Source: Flavobacteriaceae bacterium (lineage in GTDB: Bacteria > Bacteroidota > Bacteroidia > Flavobacteriales > Flavobacteriaceae). Taken from it: a stretch of DNA of 6,799 nucleotides. A program made the position numbers and the translations under genes. The notes beneath the pieces are model-generated. The model was not told where the DNA came from and did not search any database. It saw only the letters and a program-made list of their open reading frames with translations. This document shows, one piece after another, positions 1-5,366 of this stretch; positions within the stretch are counted from its first letter, which is position 1, and each line of letters starts with the position of its first letter. The stretch covers positions 1-6,799 of the forward strand of contig JAGQYU010000111.1 in NCBI GenBank assembly GCA_020435885.1, in the 5' to 3' direction.

Positions 1-41
1 ACCTTGGCAAGGTGGTGCTCTACCAGCTGAGCTATTTTCGC
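1..41 (-). tRNA. tRNA-Gly(GCC), 5' part only, cut by window edge
   Basis: Read on the minus strand from 41 to 1, the sequence folds as the first 41 nt of a tRNA. The 5' acceptor strand is GCGAAAA, followed by U8 and A9. The D-stem GCUC/GAGC encloses the loop AGCUGGUA with the conserved GG. The anticodon stem starts CCACC, and the loop is UUGCCAA. The anticodon GCC (window positions 8-6) reads glycine codons GGC and GGU. The rest of the anticodon stem, the T-arm and the 3' acceptor strand lie outside the window, so integrity of the gene and an encoded CCA cannot be judged. It is divergent from ctaB. Confidence 0.93.
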
Positions 42-81
42 ATTCTTTAAAAGAACAGTGCATTTGTTTAAAATGCGAGGG

Positions 82-111
82 CAAATTTAATATATTTCTA
101 TAAATCGCAAA
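82..111 (-). promoter_or_regulatory. Housekeeping-type promoter of the tRNA-Gly gene
   Basis: On the minus strand there is TTTG (plus-strand caaa, 108-111), an 18-nt spacer, then TAAATTTG (plus-strand caaattta, 82-89). This matches the known Bacteroidota primary-sigma consensus TTTG-N17-23-TAnnTTTG. It lies about 40 nt upstream of the mature tRNA 5' end, implying a leader of roughly 30-35 nt to be removed by RNase P. The leader region contains a small dyad (GCATTT/AAATGC, 60-65 and 71-76). The assignment rests on consensus match and position only. Confidence 0.65.
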
Positions 112-140
112 GGCTTTTTTAAAATTTTTATAAAGCCTTT
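109..140 (+). terminator. Hairpin between divergent tRNA-Gly and ctaB, possible insulator terminator
   Basis: AAAGGCTTT (109-117) and AAAGCCTTT (132-140) form a 9-bp perfect inverted repeat around a 14-nt A/T loop. On the plus strand the right arm runs into a short T-run (138-141), so the structure resembles a weak plus-directed intrinsic terminator. No plus-strand gene precedes it inside the window. It could stop transcripts running antisense through the tRNA gene before the ctaB promoter. The left arm overlaps the -33 box of the tRNA promoter, so the dyad could instead be a regulatory site. Confidence 0.4.
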
Positions 141-162
141 TGATAATCAAATGGTAATTAAT

Positions 163-192
163 GCTGTAAATTACGAATTAATAATATATTTG
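163..192 (+). promoter_or_regulatory. Probable promoter of ctaB
   Basis: TATATTTG (185-192) is an exact match to the Bacteroidota -7 consensus TAnnTTTG. The expected -33 TTTG is only poorly represented, by GCTG at 163-166 with an 18-nt spacer. The -7 box ends 21 nt before the ctaB ATG, which predicts a very short leader. It is the only good -7 match in the gap. Confidence 0.5.
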
Positions 193-213
193 CAGCGTTT
201 TTGAGGGTTAAAC

Positions 214-1119
214 ATGCAGACATTGATAGATTCTACAGCAAAAAACCATAACTTTTTATCAGTAATAGACGATCTTAAACAATTAACAAAGTTTGGATTG
301 TCATTAAGTGTGGTATTTTCGGCAGTTGCCGGATATTTACTCGCAACGGATATAATAGACATAACAACACTTATATCACTAGCCATAGGTGGATATTTTA
401 TGGTGGGTGCCTCAAATGCTTTTAATCAGGTAATTGAAAAGGATACTGATAAGTTAATGAAGCGTACTCAAAACAGGCCGCTTCCTTCAGGTAGAATGTC
501 AGTTACCAATGCTATGATCTTAGCCATACTTTTAACGGTTTTTGGAGTAGCAATTTTATACTCTATCAATCCTAAAACAGCTATGTTTGGGGCAATTTCA
601 ATTGTGTTGTACACCAGTGTTTATACACCTTTAAAGCCAGTTACACCTTTGGTGGTTTTTGTGGGTGCTTTTCCGGGAGCCATCCCATTTATGTTGGGGT
701 GGGTTGCAGCAACAGGTAAGTTTGGAATTGAGCCGGGGGTTTTGTTTATGATACAATTTTTTTGGCAATTCCCACATTTTTGGGCTATAGGTTGGTTGTT
801 GGATGATGAGTATAAAAAAGCAGGTTTTAATATGTTGCCAACTGGCGAAAAAAACAAAAAAGCATCCACACAGATACTATTATATACTTTTTGGATGATA
901 GTTGTATCTTTAATTCCTGCTCTTAAGGTAACAGGAACATTGTATCTGTCTGTGGTATCAGCTATGTTGGTTTTAATGTTAGGATTAGTCATGTTGTATT
1001 ACGGATTTATGCTTCACAAAAAGCAAACTAACGAAGCCGCAAAAAAGTTGATGCTTTCAAGTGTGTTATATATTACCTTGATACAGGTTATTTTTGTAGT
1101 TGATAAATTTTTACATTAA
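214..1119 (+). CDS. ctaB: Protoheme IX farnesyltransferase (heme O synthase)
   Basis: This integral membrane prenyltransferase of the UbiA superfamily (CtaB/CyoE/COX10) attaches a farnesyl chain to heme B, giving heme O, the precursor of heme A for aa3/caa3 oxidases. Visible family signatures: N68 and N71 followed by EKDTD (75-79), the Asp-rich Mg-diphosphate site, running into KRTQNRPLP (83-91); YTPLK (137-141); GAFPGAIPFMLGW (151-163); WQFPHFW (184-190); and the second polar loop DDEYKKAGFNMLP (197-209). About eight or nine hydrophobic helices are spread along the chain. The length of 301 residues is normal for the family. The ATG at 214 is the first in frame after the putative promoter and leaves a typical 25-30 residue cytoplasmic lead-in. 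Only 3 nt separate its stop from the next gene, so the two are surely co-transcribed. No CtaA gene is present in the window. Confidence 0.96.
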   Translation: MQTLIDSTAKNHNFLSVIDDLKQLTKFGLSLSVVFSAVAGYLLATDIIDITTLISLAIGGYFMVGASNAFNQVIEKDTDKLMKRTQNRPLPSGRMSVTNAMILAILLTVFGVAILYSINPKTAMFGAISIVLYTSVYTPLKPVTPLVVFVGAFPGAIPFMLGWVAATGKFGIEPGVLFMIQFFWQFPHFWAIGWLLDDEYKKAGFNMLPTGEKNKKASTQILLYTFWMIVVSLIPALKVTGTLYLSVVSAMLVLMLGLVMLYYGFMLHKKQTNEAAKKLMLSSVLYITLIQVIFVVDKFLH

Positions 1120-1122
1120 AAT

Positions 1123-1683
1123 ATGGATTTAGAGGTAAGAAGAAGATCGTCAAAACAAATGCTTTACATAAGTATTGTTAGTATGATTATGATGTTTGCT
1201 GGTTTAACAAGTGCTTATGTAATTAGCAGAAAAAGAGAGGATTGGGTATCTTTTGATATGCCTACAGCACTATATATAAGCACAGCACTAATAGTTTTGA
1301 GTAGTATTGTTTATTTCTTCGTAAAAAAAGCGATAGCAAACAATAATAGAAGCTTAACTACTGTTCTTTTAATAGGAACTATTTTATTAGGCTTAGGTTT
1401 CGTTTATTTTCAGATAGAAGGTTTTAGCCAGTTACGCGAGGCAGGCCTATATTTTACAGGCGAAGGCAGTGTGGTATCATCATCACTTTTAGTGGCTATT
1501 TCATTTGCACACCTTTTACACGTTTTTGCGGGGCTGATAACGCTTTTAGTGGTGCTCGTAAAACACCTTGGCGGAAAGTATAATTCTGAAAATACATTGG
1601 GCATTGAATTAGGTGGAATTTTTTGGCATTTTGTTGATATTTTGTGGATTTTCCTCTTTCTGTTTTTCTATTTTATTACTTAA
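1123..1683 (+). CDS. Cytochrome c oxidase subunit III, short 5-helix form
   Basis: A heme-copper oxidase subunit III family protein (CtaE/CoxC/CyoC type). Subunit III sits beside subunit I in the inner membrane and stabilises the catalytic core. Five hydrophobic helices are visible at about 14-35, 49-68, 78-97, 120-146 and 165-185, matching the five-helix bacterial form that lacks the first two helices of the mitochondrial protein. Family marks are HLLHVFAG (130-137) in helix 4 and WHFVDILW (168-175) at the start of helix 5. The N-terminus is short and basic (RRR), consistent with a cytoplasmic location. At 186 residues it lacks the large loop seen in its paralog at 1803-2783. It starts 3 nt after ctaB. 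A second subunit III follows after a 119-nt gap that contains a new promoter. Which of the two copies contacts subunit I cannot be decided from sequence. Confidence 0.93.
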   Translation: MDLEVRRRSSKQMLYISIVSMIMMFAGLTSAYVISRKREDWVSFDMPTALYISTALIVLSSIVYFFVKKAIANNNRSLTTVLLIGTILLGLGFVYFQIEGFSQLREAGLYFTGEGSVVSSSLLVAISFAHLLHVFAGLITLLVVLVKHLGGKYNSENTLGIELGGIFWHFVDILWIFLFLFFYFIT

Positions 1684-1717
1684 TCCTAAGTGTAATTTAT
1701 AGACAATCAAAATTCTA

Positions 1718-1750
1718 TTTGGTTTATGTCACATAAGTTTCATATTTTTG
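1718..1750 (+). promoter_or_regulatory. Housekeeping-type promoter for the second subunit III gene
   Basis: TTTG (1718-1721), a 21-nt spacer and TATTTTTG (1743-1750) match both boxes of the Bacteroidota consensus TTTG-N17-23-TAnnTTTG. Transcription would begin near 1755-1758, giving an AT-rich leader of about 45 nt before the ATG at 1803. There is no SD-like purine stretch in the leader, as is usual in Bacteroidota. No hairpin terminator is visible between 1684 and 1717, so read-through from ctaB can add to this promoter. Confidence 0.68.
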
Positions 1751-1802
1751 TCGCAATACGTGTAAGAAATTTAACAGAATAACTAAAATTTAACTAATTT
1801 AT

Positions 1803-2783
1803 ATGGAAGCAACTGTTGCTACGCAAAGTGCTACAGAAACATGGAATGGCGGAGGTAAAAAACCTCTTGGTGCTAGTTACGGCAAAATGATGATGTGGTT
1901 TTTCATCGTTTCTGATGCGCTTACTTTCTCAGGCTTTTTGGCAGCTTATGGTTTAATGCGTTTTAAATTTGTAGATAGCTGGCCTATTGCTGATGAGGTA
2001 TTTACGCATTTTCCTTTTGTACATGGTCATTACCCAATGTACTATGTAGCCTTTATGACCTTTATACTTATTTTTTCATCGGTTACAATGGTGTTGGCCG
2101 TTGATGCAGGTCATCAAATGAAAAAAGGAAAAGTAACGTTGTATATGTTGCTTACCATTATAGGAGGTTTGATATTCTTAGGCTCACAGGCTTGGGAATG
2201 GAAAACGTTTATTAAAGGTTCTTACGGTGCAGTTCAGTTGAACGATGGTAAGATAGTTCAGTTTGTTGATGAATCCGGTCACCAAGTTGCGCTGAGTGAT
2301 TTTGTTCAAAGAACACATTCTGAAAGAGTTGCACATACAAGAAGTAGCGGTATTTGGTTTATGAAAGAAGCTGGTAGTGTGCCTCCATATACAGTTAATG
2401 AAGTTATAGAAAGTTTTAAAGCAAATGCAGCAATCAGTTTACGTACAGAACAGATAAATGAAGATGTTAAGAAGAAGAACATAGTTTCTAAAGAAGAAGG
2501 ATTAAAGCTGTTGGAAAACGCTACGTTGGTTGTTGAAGGTGCTAATCTTAAAGTTAATGAATACGGTAAAACGTTGTTTGCCGATTTCTTTTTCTTTATA
2601 ACAGGATTCCACGGATTCCACGTTTTCTCGGGTATCGTTATAAATATCATCATTTTTATCAATGTGGTTTTAGGAACGTATGAACGACGAGGGCATTATG
2701 AAATGGTTGAAAAAGTAGGTCTTTACTGGCACTTTGTAGACTTAGTTTGGGTATTTGTATTTACATTCTTCTATCTTGTATAA
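1803..2783 (+). CDS. Cytochrome c oxidase subunit III, long form with soluble insertion
   Basis: Second heme-copper oxidase subunit III in the cluster, 326 residues against 186 for its neighbour. Helices lie at about 29-50, 79-100, 111-128, 260-290 and 308-325. Family marks include SQAWEW (128-133), GFHGFHVFSG (268-277) in helix 4 and YWHFVDLVWVF (308-318) opening helix 5. The extra length is mainly a hydrophilic, Lys/Glu-rich stretch at about 140-255 between helices 3 and 4. Basic loops after helix 2 (KKGK, 107-110) and helix 4 (ERRGH, 294-298) place those loops in the cytoplasm by the positive-inside rule, so the insertion should face the periplasm. The start at 1803 follows the promoter at 1718-1750, and no better in-frame start exists upstream. 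The subunit IV gene follows after 9 nt. The role of the insertion is unknown; docking of cytochrome c or of another respiratory complex is inference. Confidence 0.93.
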   Translation: MEATVATQSATETWNGGGKKPLGASYGKMMMWFFIVSDALTFSGFLAAYGLMRFKFVDSWPIADEVFTHFPFVHGHYPMYYVAFMTFILIFSSVTMVLAVDAGHQMKKGKVTLYMLLTIIGGLIFLGSQAWEWKTFIKGSYGAVQLNDGKIVQFVDESGHQVALSDFVQRTHSERVAHTRSSGIWFMKEAGSVPPYTVNEVIESFKANAAISLRTEQINEDVKKKNIVSKEEGLKLLENATLVVEGANLKVNEYGKTLFADFFFFITGFHGFHVFSGIVINIIIFINVVLGTYERRGHYEMVEKVGLYWHFVDLVWVFVFTFFYLV

Positions 2784-2792
2784 AAAATAAAA

Positions 2793-3146
2793 ATGGCACA
2801 CGCAGAATCACACGAATCACACTCTGGCTTAATTTGGAAAGTATTTGGTATCTTATCAATTATTACAATAGTTGAAGTAATATTAGGTATTGCTAAGCCG
2901 GAATCTATCCACTTGAATAAATTTTTAGGGACTAGTATTTTAAACTGGATATTCATTATCCTAACACTTGCTAAAGCATACGGAATTACATGGTATTTCA
3001 TGCACATGAAGCAAGAGAAAGCTAGTTTGAGAAGAGCAGTTGTATGGACAGCTATCTTTTTAATCTGTTATTTGGCATTCATTTTATTGGTTGAAGGCGG
3101 CCACATGAATGATGTATTAATGCCATATTTAAGGTGGAACTATTAA
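2793..3146 (+). CDS. Cytochrome c oxidase subunit IV family protein
   Basis: A small three-helix membrane protein of the prokaryotic cytochrome c oxidase subunit IV family (COX4_pro, CtaF-like), an accessory subunit of bacterial caa3/aa3 oxidases. Hydrophobic helices lie at about 14-32, 48-69 and 81-100. The end of helix 2 carries the characteristic WYFMHMK (67-73), and a glycine/histidine patch EGGHM (101-105) follows helix 3. The N-terminal tail is His-rich (H3, H7, H10), which could bind metal, although such tails are frequent in this family. The gene begins 9 nt after the long subunit III and is followed by a strong terminator, so it is the last gene of the structural part of the cluster. 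Its 117 residues are within the usual size. Confidence 0.88.
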   Translation: MAHAESHESHSGLIWKVFGILSIITIVEVILGIAKPESIHLNKFLGTSILNWIFIILTLAKAYGITWYFMHMKQEKASLRRAVVWTAIFLICYLAFILLVEGGHMNDVLMPYLRWNY

Positions 3147-3165
3147 TAGTTGAAATATAAAATGT

Positions 3166-3190
3166 AAAGCGGTTTTATACCGCTTTTTTT
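3166..3190 (+). terminator. Rho-independent terminator after subunit IV gene
   Basis: AAAGCGGT (3166-3173) pairs perfectly with ACCGCTTT (3179-3186) around the 5-nt loop TTTAT, and a run of seven T (3184-3190) follows. It lies 20 nt after the subunit IV stop codon. Only 24 nt separate it from the next start codon, and no convincing promoter fits in that space. The quartet downstream is therefore probably expressed by partial read-through, or from a promoter I cannot recognise. Confidence 0.85.
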
Positions 3191-3214
3191 ATCTGTTATA
3201 AATTGTTTTAAAGG

Positions 3215-3856
3215 ATGAAAAAGTTTATTATACTTTTTAGCCTGTTTATTTTACCGCTTGTTTTTTACATTTTTTTACTCACTGGAACGAATAATTTTGC
3301 CAAACTTCCGGTAGTAACAGAAAAAGTTTCTGATGTAACTGTTTTACAATCAAGAAGTGATTCACTGACTCTTGCAAATAAAATTTCAATCATTTGTTTT
3401 TTGGGAGATGATATGTTAAGATCAAAGAACAATGCATATAACCTTAACGAGAAAATTTATAAACATTTCTATCAATTTCCTGATTTTCAAACCATTGCTA
3501 TAGTTCCTAATGGCACTGAAGATAAAGTAAAAGAATTAAAAGAAGAGATAGGATTTACCACGGACATGTCTAAATGGAATTTCGTTTTTACGGATATTTC
3601 TAAAATGAATACTTTCTTTGACGGTCTTAAAACTCCCTATGGCTTAGACAGTAAAGGTTATACGCCTTATGCATTTATAGTTGATAAAGACCAAAACCTT
3701 AGAGGTAGAACTAACGATGAAGATATGCCCAATGGACTTTTGTATGGTTATGATGCCGAAAAAGTTTCAAATATTCATAGTAAAATGGTTGATGATGTTA
3801 AGGTATTATTAGCAGAATATAGATTAGCTTTGAAGAAGAATACAAGAGAAATCTAA
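3215..3856 (+). CDS. SCO-like membrane-anchored thioredoxin-fold protein lacking metal ligands
   Basis: I recognise no named family with certainty, but the protein aligns with the SCO chaperone encoded directly downstream. One hydrophobic helix (about 4-23) anchors a soluble, presumably periplasmic domain. Residues 56-85 align without gaps to 60-89 of the SCO neighbour. At the positions of the SCO cysteines 71 and 75 this protein has Met67 and Lys71. Further parallels are WNFVFTDI (121-128) against WHFLTGDI, FIVDKDQNLRGRT (154-166) against ALIDKDGYIRSRT, and YGYDAEKV (177-184) against YDGLDASQV. The SCO ligand His160 corresponds to Tyr149, followed by Thr-Pro resembling a thioredoxin cis-Pro loop. 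The single cysteine is Cys61. It cannot bind copper in the SCO manner, so a structural or partner role in oxidase assembly is inferred. The stop is immediately followed by the SCO start. AAAGG directly abuts the ATG. Confidence 0.8.
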   Translation: MKKFIILFSLFILPLVFYIFLLTGTNNFAKLPVVTEKVSDVTVLQSRSDSLTLANKISIICFLGDDMLRSKNNAYNLNEKIYKHFYQFPDFQTIAIVPNGTEDKVKELKEEIGFTTDMSKWNFVFTDISKMNTFFDGLKTPYGLDSKGYTPYAFIVDKDQNLRGRTNDEDMPNGLLYGYDAEKVSNIHSKMVDDVKVLLAEYRLALKKNTREI

Positions 3857-4492
3857 ATGAAAAACAAATCGTATATAGGGATAAGCTTTGTTATTTTGAT
3901 ATTTGGTATCTGGGCACTGCCAAAAATACTAAACAAACTATCATCCGATGATCTTATCAAATTTGAAAAAGTGCCTGATTTTGAGTTTACCAATCAAGAT
4001 AACGAGCCAATAAGTAATAAAACGTATGAAGGTAAAGTGTATGTGTTGGAGTTCTTTTTTGCATCGTGTCCAACTATTTGTCCAAAAATGCATCAAAGTC
4101 TTTTAAAAGTTCAGGATGAATTTTATGGTAATCCGAATTTTGGGATTGTTTCCATTACGATAGATCCAAAAAGAGATACTCCAGAAAGGTTAAAAAAATA
4201 TGCACAAGATCATAATGCAACACTTAAGAACTGGCATTTTTTAACTGGAGATATTGATAGTATTTACAAGTTAGCCAATGAAGGATTTAAACTCTATGCC
4301 GGAGAGAATGAAGAGGCAGAAGGTGGTTTTGAGCATTCCGGTTTATTTGCTTTGATAGACAAGGATGGGTATATACGCTCAAGGACTGTAAAGACGGGTG
4401 AAAATGAAAACCCAATAAAATTTTATGATGGATTAGATGCTTCTCAGGTACAAATGTTAAAAGAAGATATTCAAAAATTATTAGACGAATAA
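3857..4492 (+). CDS. SCO1/SenC family copper chaperone for cytochrome c oxidase
   Basis: A membrane-tethered thioredoxin-fold protein that, in characterised members, delivers copper to or reduces the CuA site of oxidase subunit II. One N-terminal helix (about 6-24) anchors it, with the remainder periplasmic. The metal and redox ligands are all present: CPTICP (Cys71, Cys75) and the distal His160 in GGFEHSG (156-162). Other family marks are the start of the domain at VPDFEFTNQDN (39-49), SITIDPKRDTPERL (99-112) and ALIDKDGYIRSRT (165-177). At 211 residues the length is ordinary. It lies between a ligand-less paralog (0 nt gap upstream) and a DUF420 gene (1-nt overlap, TAATG), so it is almost certainly translated in a coupled fashion. 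No CuA-bearing subunit II gene is in the window, so its client is encoded elsewhere. Confidence 0.95.
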   Translation: MKNKSYIGISFVILIFGIWALPKILNKLSSDDLIKFEKVPDFEFTNQDNEPISNKTYEGKVYVLEFFFASCPTICPKMHQSLLKVQDEFYGNPNFGIVSITIDPKRDTPERLKKYAQDHNATLKNWHFLTGDIDSIYKLANEGFKLYAGENEEAEGGFEHSGLFALIDKDGYIRSRTVKTGENENPIKFYDGLDASQVQMLKEDIQKLLDE

Positions 4493-5019
4493 TGAGTTCA
4501 AAAGAACAATCAACAAAAAAATATAACACACTTATCGCTATATTGTCTGTTGCTATTCCACTAGTGGTAGCACTACTTTTTAGAGTAAAATTAGATATTA
4601 AGTTACCCGTTTTTTTACCGCCTATATATGCGACAATCAATGCAATAACAGCTGTTTTATTGATTGTAGCTGTGTGGAATATTAAAAAAGGCAATAGAAA
4701 ACTTCACGAGCTTTTTATAAAAATAGCCATAGCATGCTCCATAGCCTTTTTGGTGATGTACGTATTGTATCATATGACGTCTGATTCAACTGAATATGGC
4801 GGTGAAGGAACTTTTAAATATGTCTATTATTTTATTTTAATATCACATATCATATTATCAATACTAGTAATACCTTTTGTATTGATAACCTATGTAAGAG
4901 GGATAACCAACAATTTGGAAAAGCACAAGAAAATAGCAAAATTTACTTTTCCGCTGTGGTTGTATGTCGCTATAAGCGGAGTGATTGTTTATTTAATGAT
5001 TTCACCATATTATCAATAG
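4492..5019 (+). CDS. DUF420 family membrane protein, CtaM-like oxidase assembly factor
   Basis: Five hydrophobic helices at about 12-30, 42-63, 75-94, 108-135 and 152-170 and a set of conserved intramembrane or interfacial histidines (His72, His94, His119, His145) mark the DUF420 family. Recognisable stretches are FLPPIYATIN (41-50), VLYHMTSD (91-98), ILISHIILSILVIP (115-128), EKHKKIAKFTFPLWLYVAISG (143-163, mid-part most typical) and a VIVYLM tail. In Staphylococcus aureus the DUF420 member CtaM is needed for aa3 oxidase activity; in most species the family is uncharacterised. Its place beside SCO and oxidase subunits supports an assembly role here. The ATG overlaps the SCO stop codon by 1 nt and the stop codon abuts the next ATG, indicating translational coupling. 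Length 175 residues is usual for Bacteroidota members. Confidence 0.88.
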   Translation: MSSKEQSTKKYNTLIAILSVAIPLVVALLFRVKLDIKLPVFLPPIYATINAITAVLLIVAVWNIKKGNRKLHELFIKIAIACSIAFLVMYVLYHMTSDSTEYGGEGTFKYVYYFILISHIILSILVIPFVLITYVRGITNNLEKHKKIAKFTFPLWLYVAISGVIVYLMISPYYQ

Positions 5020-5241
5020 ATGTTTAAAGGAAGTAAGACATATTTACTGATTTTCTTACTGATCTATTCAGAAATGGCTACAGCCCAATGTGCTATGTGC
5101 AAAGCGGTGGTAGAATCCGGTGATGCAGAAATGGCCGAAAGCCTTAACACGGGTATTATTTATTTAATGGCTTTCCCTTATATTTTAGTGGCTGTTGCCG
5201 GGTATCTTATTTACAGAAATTGGAAGAAAACCAAACTTTAA
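5020..5241 (+). CDS. Small exported membrane protein with CAMC motif, unknown function
   Basis: I do not recognise an established function. The 73-residue product has a signal-peptide-like N-terminus: basic start, hydrophobic core 8-16, and ATAQ ending the signal with likely cleavage after Ala22. The mature chain would begin with Gln-Cys-Ala-Met-Cys-Lys (23-28). A short acidic linker (AVVESGDAEMAES, 29-41) leads to one transmembrane helix (about 44-65) and a basic cytoplasmic tail (NWKKTKL). The Cys24-x-x-Cys27 pair with adjacent Met26 would sit just outside the membrane and could bind copper or act in thiol exchange. It is not a canonical heme c site because Lys, not His, follows, and it is a poor lipobox because Gln is at -1. 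The ATG abuts the DUF420 stop codon. The signal peptide, compact architecture and coupling make it a real gene. A role in oxidase assembly is inference from context. Confidence 0.8.
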   Translation: MFKGSKTYLLIFLLIYSEMATAQCAMCKAVVESGDAEMAESLNTGIIYLMAFPYILVAVAGYLIYRNWKKTKL

Positions 5242-5264
5242 CGTTTTAATAAGATAAATAAACT

Positions 5265-5289
5265 GTAACAAGTTTTAATTTTAGTCGTC
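5265..5289 (+). promoter_or_regulatory. ECF-sigma-like promoter upstream of the TolC-family gene
   Basis: GTAAC (5265-5269) and CGTC (5286-5289) are separated by 16 nt. An AAC-containing -35 element plus a CGTC -10 element at 16-17 nt is the general pattern of promoters read by extracytoplasmic-function sigma factors. The start point would be near 5296, leaving a leader of about 70 nt before the ATG at 5367. A second, weaker possibility in the same gap is TAGTTTTT (5327-5334), an imperfect match to the housekeeping -7 box with no clear -33 partner. No hairpin terminator separates the CAMC gene from this promoter. No sigma factor gene is in the window. Confidence 0.5.
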
Positions 5290-5366
5290 ATATAATCAAT
5301 CAAAAATCTTTACATACTTAATTATATAGTTTTTAGTGTGTAAAATACTTAACCCAACTTATATTA

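Noticed and set aside
43..76. Two small dyads in the tRNA-Gly leader (43-55 and 60-76)
   Set aside because: They are short and AT-rich, and one has a 1-nt loop. They could arise by chance in this base composition.
621..992. 123-codon open frame on the minus strand
   Set aside because: It is antisense to the conserved core of ctaB; its composition reflects the complementary strand of membrane helices.
2604..2621. Perfect 9-bp tandem repeat ggattccac x2
   Set aside because: It encodes Gly-Phe-His twice in helix 4 (268-273), within a stretch conserved in subunit III proteins, so it is coding constraint and not a repeat element.
2306..2662. 118-codon open frame on the minus strand
   Set aside because: It is the antisense shadow of the long subunit III gene, with no recognisable protein features.
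3197..3205. TATAAATTG as a -7 box for the assembly quartet
   Set aside because: It lacks one T of TAnnTTTG, has no TTTG partner at the right distance, and would start transcription almost at the ATG.
4287..4694. 135-codon open frame on the minus strand
   Set aside because: It lies antisense across the SCO/DUF420 junction, shows no domain or signal peptide, and both plus-strand genes there are clear family members.
5020..5107. Possible lipoprotein or c-type heme site in the CAMC protein
   Set aside because: Gln precedes the first Cys, a poor lipobox, and Lys rather than His follows the second Cys. CxxCK heme sites need dedicated lyases and are not supported by anything here.
5260..5275. Small dyad AAACT-N6-AGTTT over the -35 region of the TolC promoter
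   Set aside because: The stem is only 5 bp, AT-rich and without a T-tract, so it is neither a terminator nor a convincing operator.
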